Source of the DNA: Strongylocentrotus droebachiensis
Lineage: Eukaryota > Echinodermata > Echinoidea > Camarodonta > Strongylocentrotidae
Assembly: GCA_035222895.1 (NCBI GenBank)
Contig: JAVYIG010000602.1
Coordinates: forward strand, 186,001-250,000
Direction: 5' to 3'
Length of the DNA: 64,000 bases
This document shows positions 38,440-48,115 of this stretch, piece after piece. Numbering within the stretch: position 1 is the first letter of the stretch; each line of letters opens with the position of its first letter. Position numbers and translations under genes: made by a program. The notes below the pieces were generated by a model. It saw only the letters and a program-made list of their open reading frames with translations, was not told the DNA's origin and searched no databases.

Positions 38440-38900
38440 AATCAGAGCAAACAACCTTTATTTATAAATTAAATGTTCATTTCAACTAAACCATAAAAAA
38501 ACTAGGGGGCATGATGTTCCCCCTCCCTAAAAACAGCGCCTATACAAGCTCATTTGGTGACAAACTGGCATAATGTAAATTATGAACCAAAATTATATCT
38601 GAAGAGGCTGCACATAAGTAAATATTATTGCCTGTCCACAAAATATTAAGTCTCGAGACCAATGCCTAAAAACTGACGTCTGGATAAGCTAGGGTGGCAG
38701 TGAGGTGAATCCGGCCACCCCTATCAACAAGGGCAAAACTGGACTAATGATGTGCTTCATGTACAATATTGTTTTACAGATATTGGGTCTATCCCTTTAA
38801 AAGGGAACATACACGTAACACCAGAATTTTCACTCATTCAATCAAAAGATAACTTTGAAATACACATTTTTTTAATGTCCAAACAAAAATTGGTCAAAAA
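38440..38900. other. intron of the DUF4806 gene and GC-poor flanks, nothing seen
   Basis: Intron 4 of the DUF4806 gene (38435-39044). No repeat or motif that I can name. Confidence 0.4.
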
Positions 38901-39044
38901 AGGCTGAATGCCCTTTGAAATAGTAAATTGATCTGATATTCTCTTGCAACATATTTTTGTATTTTGATAGAAATCCACATAATATAAAGAGAAAAAAATA
39001 AAAAATAAAAAATAAAAACACAAACAAAAGTAAAAGGAATTTAC

Positions 39045-39151
39045 CTTCCATTTCTTTCCTCCTGGAAGAAATGGGGTTCGCTTGAGAAAGTCCCCTACGA
39101 CTTCTTCAATCTCCATCTCTTTGGCGCCCTGGTCGGTCTTCATGCAGGCTC
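39045..39151 (-). CDS. DUF4806 gene exon 4
   Basis: 107 bp, phase 1 in and 0 out (acceptor ttcag, donor GTAAAT). ACMKTDQGAKEMEIEEVVGD and FLKRTPFLPGGKKWK, the end of DUF4806 (xEIExVVxxWLxxAP-like). Confidence 0.85.
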
Positions 39152-39655
39152 CTGAAAGACGTAAGTGCAGACGCCATGGATCATTATATTAAAATTATTT
39201 TTGATGACACATTAAAATAAGACGATACAGATTACACACCTTAAATGACAAATGGGTCATTCCATGGCAATTCGGACAATCAATATCATTACACTCCTCT
39301 CAAATGTATTAGGGGAAAATGGTATGTCGGTTCCCATGTTATGGCCCACCCCTTTTTTTTTTGTTGCAAAAATGGGCATTTTTGTATGAAGAAATACATG
39401 GATACACATCTGCACACTCTCACATAAGTAATTCCTTGTTCAGATGGGCATAAAACATAACTACTCCTTAGAGGCCAAATTCAACAGCTACCTTACAAGC
39501 AGAAAACAATGCTATTATGCGACTTCAAAGGCAGCAAGGTTGCTAGAGACCATCAATGTCCAATTGATCACCAATCATTGTAACTCATCGGGTGAATCCA
39601 GAAACATATAAAATAAAATTGAAATTGGCTAATCATATACTAATTGATTACTTAC

Positions 39656-39815
39656 TGACAATGACGGGAACAAATCTTGTTGACTTCAGACCACGCTTCC
39701 CCTTCCTCCCATTCACGTTGAAATCTGACCAAAGATTATTTGACCCCAGCTTTTTCATGATACGCCGACTTGTTTGGGCAATATTGCCCCCGCCGACTAG
39801 ACTCAGGTAGTTGAT
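39656..39815 (-). CDS. DUF4806 gene exon 3 (domain core)
   Basis: 160 bp, phase 0 in and 1 out (acceptor ttcag, donor GTAAGT). INYLSLVGGGNIAQTSRRIM, KKLGSNNLWSDFN and GRKGKRG are the DUF4806 core (the LxxxGGxxxxxxxRRIMxKL and GRKGK blocks). Confidence 0.88.
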
Positions 39816-40143
39816 CTGAAATTAAAAGTACCATTATCAATTACAATGCCGTAGATTCTCACATAAATAGGAGCCAACCGTCTCATTTCCAGACATTATT
39901 ATGAATGTTTCTCCGCTAAAACCTTCACCCTGATGCGGTAAATATTAATTTATCATTTGCAAAATTCACAGGCTTTCACTTTTTTTTTTAAACATGGCTA
40001 TAAAGTAATCAAGGCATGTATAAATCAGAAACTCAGGATATTTCAGGTTTAGATAATTAAACCTGTACAAAAAGGAAAAACAAAGTCATTTGAATGGATG
40101 ATCAAATAATGCCAAATTAGTATGCAAGTATTTTTAAACTTAC

Positions 40144-40361
40144 CATTCTCTTCTTAAAATCAGACTCTACGAGTCTCATTTCGAGCAAGTCGAATTCACT
40201 CCCTGTCTTGAGCGGTTCCGCAAAGGGCTCCTGCAGGTCGGCAGGACCTGCCCGTAAACTCACTGATGATTTGGCAACCAGGTTTGCCAGCGTCTCCACT
40301 ATCTGGGCCTGGACATCTTCCAGCTTCTAAAGTTTTTGAAGTACCTGCTGTTGAAAATTGT
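40144..40361 (-). CDS. DUF4806 gene exon 2 (in-frame TAG)
   Basis: 218 bp between acceptor ctag and donor GTAAGT. A coiled-coil-like start is interrupted by TAG at 40329-40327. The rest encodes the start of DUF4806 (TGSEFDLLEMRLVESDFKKR). Confidence 0.75.
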
Positions 40362-41047
40362 CTAGGAAAACAAAAGGAGTAAAAACAAATACATTAACAA
40401 ATTAGGTCATTTTGGTAGCTAAGAAGAGTATGTCATTTTAGTGTGACTGATATGTACGACAGCTTTTCAACTATCGCATTTCAGGAATACATCACCAAGC
40501 TGCAATGACAATACTTGTACAAAGCATCAAACAATGCAACACATACAGAAAGAATCTGAAAGCAATTTTGCAGAAAAATATACCCCTGCTTTTTTGATAA
40601 AAATAAATCAAAATTAAACACATCAAAAGAAAGTTTCCCCCTAAAGAACCCCATCACATCTTCGAGTATAACAAATTATTCAAGTTGAAACCAAGCATTG
40701 GATATAGCTAGGGTTGTTAGGAAGCAGATTCTCGAAAATTAGTGACATCCGTGACTTAACGGCTGAATGATCACAACATGAACAAAAAATTACGTTTTTT
40801 TTCTTGATTTTTCCACTGGAAGATTTGATGGGGCTCTTTAGGGGGGAACTTACTTTTGATGTTGTATTTATATTGACAACCTCTCTCTCTTATATCAGTG
40901 TAGCATCTTGGTATAAAATAGTAAATTTTGTTTGTAGTTTAAATATGCTGTACTCCAAAATCTAATCAATTGACCTCCTATGAAACATACTATTAAGTTC
41001 TTGAGAAGAGATATTTTGTTTGTGAAATTCTCTACGTAAATACTTAC

Positions 41048-41280
41048 TGTCCAAGGTTCTAGCTTTTGGTGTCGGCGGCTGGCTTTGGCGAGAAGTCGAA
41101 GGAGAGGGGAATGTAGTTGTAGATGGAGATGATCCCTCTGGATTGGGCCCGTCGGGCTTAAGGGGACAAATCTGGCCATCATGGATGTTGATGACAATTT
41201 GGGGAGAGGAAGTTCCTTAGTCTTCGACTTATCTGCCTTTCTCGGGCTTCTGCGAAGTGGCTCAGGGTCACACTCCATAT
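41048..41280 (-). CDS. DUF4806 gene exon 1 (frameshifted)
   Basis: Acceptor tttccag then AT ATG; the ATG at 41278-41276 starts MECDPEPL. The frame compatible with exon 2 is shifted and reads PQIVINIHDGQICPLKPDG through ARTLD. That frame has upstream stops, so one indel near 41210 is implied. Donor GTAAGT, phase 1. Confidence 0.65.
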
Positions 41281-41387
41281 CTGGAAAATATCAAGCAAGA
41301 AAAGAATTTTTGAAAAATGTTCAAGCTTTATGAATTCATTTTGAGTTCAACATGTTAATTTTCAATTTTGATGAATTGGTACATTAT

Positions 41388-41422
41388 GCCCCCCCCCCCC
41401 TCCCTCCCCCAGGTGCTATTAG
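41388..41422. repeat. solo end of the piggyBac-like MITE family
   Basis: A C run then AGGTGCTATTAGGGTTAA, the same as the right end of the 41633-42229 element, without a matching left end. It is therefore a truncated copy. Confidence 0.7.
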
Positions 41423-41632
41423 GGTTAAAACATCATCTAGCATCCTTCTAGCATATAAATTCAATTGCAGCGCAGCACTCGACAACAAAGGCAGTGGTCT
41501 ACTGTACTCATACAAGTAGCGTATGTTGATGCACACCTAGAGATTGACAATGTCCAGGCCAAAAACAAAAATCTTTATGCTGGTGATTCGTTGTGTATAT
41601 CAGCAGGGGTGGTATTCAGAAAACTCTCTTAA

Positions 41633-42229
41633 CCCTAATAGCACCGGGGTATTTCAGACCTTGCTACCACCTTTGTTTTTGTTGTGTTTTTTTCGTAAAA
41701 TTTATTATAGAACTATTTTGAAGCATAATTGTGCTATAATAAATTAATTTCAGCCAAAGAAAGTGAAAATAATCATATCTTTATCAGGGCTTAAATTAAT
41801 CCAAGGCCATCCAAGGCCAGGCCTTGGATGCCCCTTTGATTGGCCTCAATGCCCCTCTCATTGGCCTTGGAGATTTTTTGTGCCCTTTCCAATTCTTCCC
41901 ATTGGTGCTGTAATATAGGAATGTGCCCTACAGAAAAGTGGCCTTGCCCTAAAAATGTTGAAATTTAAGGCCTGCTTTATGAATAAGGTGAGAAAACTCA
42001 ATTTGCAGTCACGTTTTTGAGCCATTTTCGTTTGGACGAGCGTGTATAAAAGGCCGTGCAGCATCATAACGGTATTCCAGATTTTCGCGAAAATGGTGTC
42101 AAAAGATGCGCAAGACTTGAAAGTAAAAAGTCAGCGAGCAGCGCGGTCAAAAAAAATTGCGCGGCGGAATGGTCGCGAACAATCTCGAGGGGGGGGGCAT
42201 TATGGCCCCCCCCCCAGGTGCTATTAGGG
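41633..42229. mobile_element. piggyBac-like MITE, 597 bp, TTAA target site
   Basis: CCCTAATAGCACC at the left and GGTGCTATTAGGG at the right are perfect inverted repeats, each flanked by TTAA (41629-41632, 42230-42233). TTAA plus CCC ends is the piggyBac pattern. The interior has the palindromic CCAAGGCCAGGCCTTGG near 41810 and a short basic open frame from 42093 (MVSKDAQDLKVKSQRAARSK), probably chance. Confidence 0.82.
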
Positions 42230-42815
42230 TTAAGTTAGCACTTAGCAAGCCCCCCTCTCCCTTTTTATTTATTTTTTTATTTATTTAATTATATTTTTAT
42301 TTGATAATTCTATTAAACAACCCCCCCCCCCCTGATTTTGACTCCCGTGCAAATGTGTGGCTGTATTCACGTTTGGAAATGTGAAATTTAGTGGGCAAAA
42401 TGGCCACGCGCAATCTAATACCAACGGTGCGGATACGTGTGGGGAGTCCGAAACACATGGCCATCTTCACTGAAGACTTTAAGTCACTCGGTCATGGATC
42501 TACTAGACTAACTTACAGTTACAATGTACATGTAGACCTTTACCATATCAGAAATAAATTCAAGTTCTTTCAGTGATTTTAAGTAACTCTTTCTGCTACA
42601 TGACATGTATTAATGTGTTACTGTTAGGTGAAAGTTGGGTTAATTCACATCATTCTGGATTCAATCATACAACAATCAACAATAACAGTAACGCGTCTGG
42701 TTAACATACGCCTTTTTGTTTGGCATGTATCACATTGCATTCACACTCACAGGTTGGTTAAAAGTAAATTTTCATGCACGTTATTATCGCTAATGCATGA
42801 ATGCAGCATGCAGAC

Positions 42816-42885
42816 TAACTCCGGGAAGCTCCAACACCGGCGCGCAGACGCTGCGCGCCGCCGGTGTTGGAGCTTCCCGGAGTTA
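42816..42885. mobile_element. 70-bp near-perfect palindrome with 9-bp target duplication
   Basis: TAACTCCGGGAAGCTCCAAC ... is followed by its reverse complement, with only a 3-base GGC bulge and a 3-base loop; it is very GC-rich in AT-rich surroundings. CATGCAGAC directly flanks both sides (42807-42815, 42886-42894), so the hairpin looks like an inserted unit. Confidence 0.85.
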
Positions 42886-43011
42886 CATGCAGACATGTCA
42901 CGACACAAGCCGATACTCATTTAAATGTTTTCCCACATTTTACACGTCTCGAATTCACTCAAACAACATTTAAACACCTAACAGATATCAAAATGGTAAA
43001 ATATCACTTAC

Positions 43012-43095
43012 ATTGGTGTTGCAGTCTCACAAATTAGGTAGATAGTTCAGGATTTCTTGATAGCTCTTGCAAAGGCACACACGGTATTCAATGGG
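43012..43095 (-). other. possible noncoding 5' exon of the DUF4806 gene
   Basis: The sequence CACCAAT|GTAAGTGA gives a strong donor at 43011-43010, facing the acceptor of exon 1 at 41281. No in-frame ATG precedes it, so it would be 5' UTR. The exon's 5' limit is unknown. Confidence 0.35.
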
Positions 43096-43173
43096 AAAAT
43101 TCTCAATGTAAGTTCGTTGTTGTGTAAATTCTCAATGTAATTTTCACGCACATGGCCGGCTAGCTAGCTAGCC

Positions 43174-43236
43174 GGGCAATAACGCAGCCGGGCAGCGACT
43201 TTGCGTTTTACACCCTGGCCTGGACATTTTCCCGGT
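43174..43236. repeat. inverted repeat, left copy
   Basis: gcagccgggcagcgactttg ... cctggcctggacattttccc recurs inverted at about 44412-44475, with few changes. It includes tgcgttttacaccctggcct. Confidence 0.82.
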
Positions 43237-43434
43237 AAATAGCAATGAAACTGCTTGAATGAGTCTAGTCTACGCTCCTCGATCGGGCGCGCCAGTTCCA
43301 AATCGAATCGTACATGCACAGACGTACGTCGATGCAGCATTTATACACACCGTACGCAGCTGCAATACTGAAGATTAAGGGAGAAGATATAGGATTTCAA
43401 GTTCAGAACAACAAGTTAAGAAGCTTGCTGCACG

Positions 43435-43485
43435 ATGGAATTCATCGAGGATGATGACGGAGTGGCAATGCAGACGCCTTTGCGG
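43435..43485 (+). CDS. possible first coding exon of a plus-strand gene
   Basis: The ATG at 43435 opens 17 codons (MEFIEDDDGVAMQTPLR) and meets a donor-like CGG|GTATGA. It lies head-to-head with the possible 5' exon of the DUF4806 gene about 350 bp away. No downstream exon was recognised before 45131. Confidence 0.25.
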
Positions 43486-43499
43486 GTATGAATACTGTA

Positions 43500-43825
43500 A
43501 ATCCAGTTTTGAGAGGGGGGGGGGGGGGTCTTAGAAACAAATATGAAGAGAGAGAGAGAGGCCTTAGAAACAAATATGAAGAGGGGGTTAATGAGAGAGA
43601 AAGAAAGAGGGGTCTGAGAAATACATACGAGAGAGAGAGTGGGTCGAGAGAGAGAGGTCTTAGAAAACAAATATGAATAGAGATGGGGGGGGGGGGGCGG
43701 GGAGAAATGGGTCTTAGAAAACAAATATGAAGAGAGATGAGGGGGGGGGGGGGGAGGTCTTAGAAAACAAATATGAAGGTAGAGGGGTCAAGAGAATTAG
43801 AGAAATTAGGTCTTAGAAACAAATG
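43500..43825. repeat. purine-rich imperfect tandem repeat
   Basis: ggtcttagaaaacaaatatga followed by AG or G runs is repeated about six times with variable G-run length. Confidence 0.82.
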
Positions 43826-44411
43826 ACATGAATTTAAAAAATGAAAGACGTGATCCCACAATAATAGAAAATGGTACGAGTGCAATATTTAAATCACAGT
43901 TTATGTATTACATTACCATTACACATATTATGTCGAGTGTAGTCTGTGTATGTGTCGATATGTGTACACGTGTGTTAGGGGGGGGGGGGGGGGTCCGAAT
44001 CAGCAAATGGTTTGAAAGTAGGCTACACGTCAAAAATTGAAACCCTGAAGAAGGCGGAATTAAACCACAAAAACCATAATATTATTTGGTTTCTCTCTTT
44101 CCTTACTTTGATTAATTCCTTCTCTAATTTCTCTCTTTCTTTCAAGTTAGTTAGTTAGTCAGTTAGTTTTCTCTCTCTGCTTATGACATTCTTTGTTTCC
44201 TCTCTGTTCTTTAATTATTTATTGTTTTTCTCTATTTCCTTCTGTTGTTATTCGTTGTTTTTCTCTCACTCGTACGTCTCGATACAAAAGTACATGTACC
44301 GCGTACCGCGTCACTGGACATATAGGACGTACGTTGAGCATTGCAGAAAAGCTACGTGCGCGCGCAATATCTTGTCATGGATAGACTTTTCCCAGTCGGT
44401 TCCTTGAAATT

Positions 44412-44475
44412 TATTGGGAAAAGGTCCAGGCCAGGGTGTAAAACGCAAAGTCGCAGCCGGGCACGGCTAGCGCTG
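44412..44475. repeat. inverted repeat, right copy
   Basis: Inverted partner of 43174-43236. The interval between (about 1.2 kb) contains the AG- and G-rich purine tracts at 43500-43800 and a G run at 43979-43993, and may be a separate insertion. Confidence 0.82.
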
Positions 44476-44799
44476 ACGTCATCGATCAATCCTCGGCGGC
44501 GGCGGCCTCGTTCGTTGTTGTGTAAAGATGTAAGATAAATGATTTGAAATTACCGGTAATAAAATTGAGTATGTAAAATGTATAAAAATATGTTTTGCTT
44601 GTGTATTTTTGTTTATGAATTGTGTATGCATTTATATGATAAAACAAACAAATCTCGTTTTCATTTCAATTCAAGAAATCGCCTACAGTATTTTAGTGAT
44701 CTGTTTTCATTTGTTTTTATTTATCCTTAGTAGTTGGACGTAGACAAAATATGATGCTTAATTCTGGTATTTGTTTTAAAAAAAATCTTAGTTGATTTA

Positions 44800-45125
44800 T
44801 TGAATTGGACGTATATAAAACGTTCTGTAAACGTTATGTACAAAACGTTTATTTTGTAACGTCCACAAACGTTTTGTAAACGTCCTATATCAAACGTTCT
44901 GTAAACGTCCTATATCAAACGTTCTGTAAACGTCCTATACCAAACGTTTAATTTTGTAACGTCCAAAAAACGTTTTTTAAACGTTCTCAAAAACCTAAAC
45001 TTTGACGTAAATGAGAAGTCCAAACTTTAATGTTATATAAACGTTTTTAAAACGTTCATTTAGGACGAAGACGTACAGGACCTAAAAAAAACGTTTTGAA
45101 AACGTTCTGAAAACGTTCTGTGTTT
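44800..45125. repeat. right subterminal ACGTT array
   Basis: Counterpart of 35820-36480 at the other end of the nested element. Short units such as ctgtaaacgtcctatatcaa are repeated three times. Confidence 0.85.
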
Positions 45126-45540
45126 GCTGGGTTAGATGCTCATTTGACGGTAATTTAATGCCTAAAACCCCTCTTTTGGAGGGCTCCGCCCCCTGGACCC
45201 TACGCCAAATAGTGACCTTCCAGTGTCACAAAATAATAGGTATTTTAAAAAAATGCTCATCTGACCATAATTAAACGCCTAAAACCCCTGAGTTTCCGGG
45301 GCCGGCTCCGCCGCCTCGAGCCTACCAGGGGCCCTAAGGCGGGCCCCTGAATGCTTATCTGACCGTAATTTATTGCTTTAAACCCCTGAACTTGCGGGGT
45401 CGGAAAAGGTATCAAAATGTGTTTATCTGTAGCCAGTGGGGCGGGGCGGTCCCCCCAAATCGGAAGAGGACGTAAGAAGCAAAAGAAGCTGACAAAGAAC
45501 ATCTTTGAAATTCAGACAAGGAGTAAGAGTATAGAGAACG

Positions 45541-47045
45541 GTACAGCGAATCGTCTTCTTTCTCTCACAATCTTATGAAACGTCAAAGCTTCCGCGCTTT
45601 GCGCGGGAGGGGGAACCTGAATTCAGAGGCGAGAACGGTAATACGAATCTTTAATGTTTTAATGAAATGTAAAAGCTTCCGCGCTTCGCGCGGGATGGGG
45701 GGGAAACTAAATTCTGACGAGGAATATTTTCGAGAACGGTACAACGAATCGTCTTCTTTCTCTAATGATTTAATGAAAATTAAAAGCTTCCGCGCTTCGC
45801 GCGGGAGGGGGGGAACCTGAATTCAGACGAGGATTTAGAGTCGAGAACTGTACAGCCAATCGTCTTCTTTCTCTCATAATCTTATGAAACTTAAAGGCTT
45901 CCGCGCTTCGCGTGGGAGGGGGGGGGGGGACCTGAATTCAGACGAGGATTAAGAGTCGAGAACTGTACAGCCAATCGTCTTCTTTCTCTCATAATCTTAT
46001 GAAACCTAAAAGCTTCCGCACTTCGCGTGGGAGGGGGGGGGACCTGAATTCAGACGAGGATTAAGAGTCGAGAACTGTACAGCCAATCGTCTTCTTTCTC
46101 TCACAATCTTATGAAGCTTAAAAGCTTCCGCGCTTCGCACGGGAGGGGGGGGGGACCTGATTTCAGACAAGGATTAAGAGTCGAGAACTTTACAACGAAT
46201 CGTCTTCTTTCTCTAATAATTTAATAAGTCGTAACATTTTCCGCGCTTCACGCAGGAAGGGGAAAAACTGAATTCATACGAAGATTAATAGTAGAGAACG
46301 GTACAACGAATCGTCTTCTTTCTTTAATAGTTTAATGAAAAGTCAAAGCTTCCGCGCTTTGCGCAGGAGGGGGAGGGGGGCTGAATTTAGACAAAGATTT
46401 AGAGTCGAGAACTCTACAGCCAATCGTTTTCTTTCTCTCACAATCTTATGAAACTTAAAAGCTTCCGCGCTTCGCACGGGAGGGGGGGGGGGACCTGAAT
46501 TCAGACAAGGATTAAGAGTCGAGAACTCTACAACGAATCGTCTTCTTTCTTTAATAGTTTAATGAAACGTCAAAGCTTCCGCGCTTTGCGCAGGAGGGAG
46601 AGGGGGTGACTGAATTTAGACGAGGATTAAGAGTCGAGAACTGTACAGCCAATCGTCTTCTTTCTCTCACAATCTTATGAAACTTAAAAGCTTCCGCGCT
46701 TCGCACGGGAGGGGGGGGGACCTGAATTCAGACAAGGATTAAGAGTCGAGAACTCTACAACGAATCGTCTTCTTTCTTTAATAGTTTAATGAAACGTCAA
46801 AGCTTCCGCGCTTCGCGCAGGAGGGAGAGGGGGTGACTGAATTTAGACGAGGATTAAGAGTCGAGAACTTTACAACGAATCGTCTTCTTTCTCTAATAAT
46901 TTAATAAGTCCTAAAATTTTCCGCGCTTCGCGCGGGAGGGGAAAAACTAAATTCGGACGAAGATTAAGAGTCGAGAACGGTACAACGAGTCGTCTTCTTT
47001 CTCTAATAATTTAATGAAACGTCAAAGCTTCCGCGTTTCACGTTT
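45541..47045. repeat. minisatellite, 14 units of about 110 bp
   Basis: Each unit has gcttccgcgcttcgcgcggg (itself partly palindromic), a G run, ctgaattcagacgagg, attaagagtcgagaac, caatcgtcttctttctct and a short AT part. Starts are near 45588, 45674, 45784, 45897, 46011, 46124, 46230, 46348, 46460, 46576, 46690, 46801, 46918 and 47028. Noncoding; inside the right part of the 11.7-kb element. Confidence 0.92.
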
Positions 47046-47163
47046 GCACCGACCCCCCCCCCCCCGCATTACGTCATTGTTGGTCAACATTACGTACCAA
47101 TATTTGGCTCGCATAATTTGAAATTTGGGCCCCCCCCCCTAAGAAATCCTGGATCCGCGCCTG

Positions 47164-47830
47164 GAGAGTACTTACACATTTACTCCCAAAGAAAGATGCC
47201 AATTCTGGTTATAAAATTCTTGTAAATGACCAAATTTTAGTAGACAAAGGAAAAGTAGCAGAATTGTTTTATGAAAGTTTCAATAATATTCAAAGTCAAT
47301 TAACAGGAGCGAATGATTCTCATCTCAATATAAATGCATTCCAAACATTACCTTAAACAGCACATGAATTCAAATTTACAGAGATCGAGGAATGTTTTGT
47401 ATTAAAAGAACTACTCAAGCTTGATGTCTCAAAAGTAGTTGGTATCGATGATCTTCCACCAAAGCTACTTAAAATAGCTGCCCACGATTAGTTCTTCGTG
47501 CCGAATATTTTATACCCCAATATGTTTTAATGAGTCAATTGAAATGGGGTCATTAGAGGAAAGAATAAAATATTCAGAAATGCATCTTGATTTTTAAAAT
47601 CATAAACGACCTATCACCACCATATCTAAATCCATGTATAAGTAAAAGACCGGTATTATATTCTACTCGTTATGCTATAAACAGTCCATTATTCATTCCA
47701 AAATGAATTACCCTATCATAATCAAAAGTTATAAGTCGCTACAAAGTTTTAAAAAGAATGTCAAAACTTTTCAGTTTCCGTTGTATACATCTTTTCACGT
47801 TAATTTGAACTTTATTACTAACATTACATT
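47164..47830 (+). pseudogene. LINE ORF2 remainder: RT start and C-terminal end, degraded
   Basis: Continues LTHLLPKKDANSGYKILVND, ELFYESFNNIQSQL, IEECFVLKELLKLDVSKVVG and DDLPPKLLK (RT block 0/1). Then a large internal deletion leads to IINDLSPPYLNPCISKRPVL and KSYKSLQSFKKNVKTFQF, the extreme C-terminus. The RT catalytic core is missing. Confidence 0.82.
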
Positions 47831-48115
47831 CATTTAGTTTTCTCAATTTGATAGTTGTATTTTTTTCCTTATAATTGTTAATGTGTGTATGTTGTTACCT
47901 ATGTTTAATCTTTCTTTGTTTTCCTTTCTCTTATCTATATGAATTTTAGTTGAATTATTGTATATGCCATGTATATTTTACCTTTGTATGTATGTTTTGA
48001 ATTCATGTTTTTATTGTACATATTTGTATGTGAATGCAGGGCTCTCTCGGAGAGCAGGTCCAGAAATTGACTTGAATGAAACCACCCTGTTGAAATAAAA
48101 CGATAATAAATTAGA

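Larger units (their letters stand above)
38318..41280 (-). pseudogene. DUF4806-domain gene, five exons, two disabling changes
   Basis: Exons 41280-41048, 40361-40144, 39815-39656, 39151-39045 and 38434-38318 have good splice signals and consistent phases. The first exon opens MECDPEPLRRSPRKADKS and must change frame to reach GQICPLKPDGPNPEGSS and PTPKARTL. The second reads NNFQQQVLQKL, then TAG (40329-40327), then KLEDVQAQIVETLANLVAKS. The DUF4806 domain follows: EFDLLEMRLVESDFKKRM, INYLSLVGGGNIAQTSRRIM, LWSDFNVNGRKGKRG, ACMKTDQGAKEMEIEEVVGD and FLKRTPF. The C-terminus is Ala/Asp/Glu rich, ending EEEGVMEN and stop (38320-38318). Molecular function of DUF4806 is unknown to me. The frameshift and stop suggest a decayed copy, though sequencing error at either site is possible. 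Confidence 0.8.
35805..45131. mobile_element. nested 9.3-kb element with ACGTT-rich ends carrying a DUF4806 gene
   Basis: The left end CCCAACTAACAATTGGACGT and the right end read as CCCAGCAAACACAGAACGTT on the other strand. Both run into TTTTC(A/T)GAACGTT and long arrays of aaacgttt-type motifs. The flanking module reads through if a TT is taken as the target duplication (gggccctt ... ttagatgc). It contains the DUF4806 gene, a three-copy tandem repeat, a piggyBac-like MITE, a 70-bp palindrome and no recognised transposase. The superfamily was not assigned. Confidence 0.72.
35421..47163. mobile_element. 11.74-kb hAT-like element with exact 8-bp target duplication
   Basis: Perfect 15-bp terminal inverted repeats CAGGCGCGGATCCAG / CTGGATCCGCGCCTG, flanked by gagagtac on both sides (35413-35420, 47164-47171). 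Just inside the left end lies a G run and a purine-rich block to 35700. Copies of a roughly 80-bp GC-rich module (gctcatctgaccgtaattaa ... gggctccgccccctgg) lie on both sides of the inner element. No hAT transposase is visible. Inserted in a LINE, so younger than it. The bulk of the length is a second nested element. Confidence 0.88.
32546..48115 (+). mobile_element. plus-strand LINE with PHD-finger ORF2, split by insertions
   Basis: Parts in order: ORF1 tail (32546-32815), PHD finger (33179-33448), endonuclease (33480-34160), an interruption of about 900 bp, the RT-leading region (35080-35420), an 11.74-kb transposon (35421-47163), RT and C-terminal pieces (47164-47830), and a 3' UTR to about 48115 ending ccctgttgaaataaaacg. 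The reading KKSWRV resumes as LTHLLPKKD across the 11.7-kb insert once one target copy is removed. Several frameshifts and stops make it inactive. Confidence 0.82.

Noticed and set aside
42093..42230. Basic peptide MVSKDAQDLKVKSQRAARSK in the piggyBac-like MITE
   Set aside because: Short, runs into the G run and terminal repeat, and is alone in a non-autonomous element.
45541..47045. Regular spacing suggesting a CRISPR array
   Set aside because: Units of about 110 bp are similar throughout, with no unique spacers; eukaryotic minisatellite.
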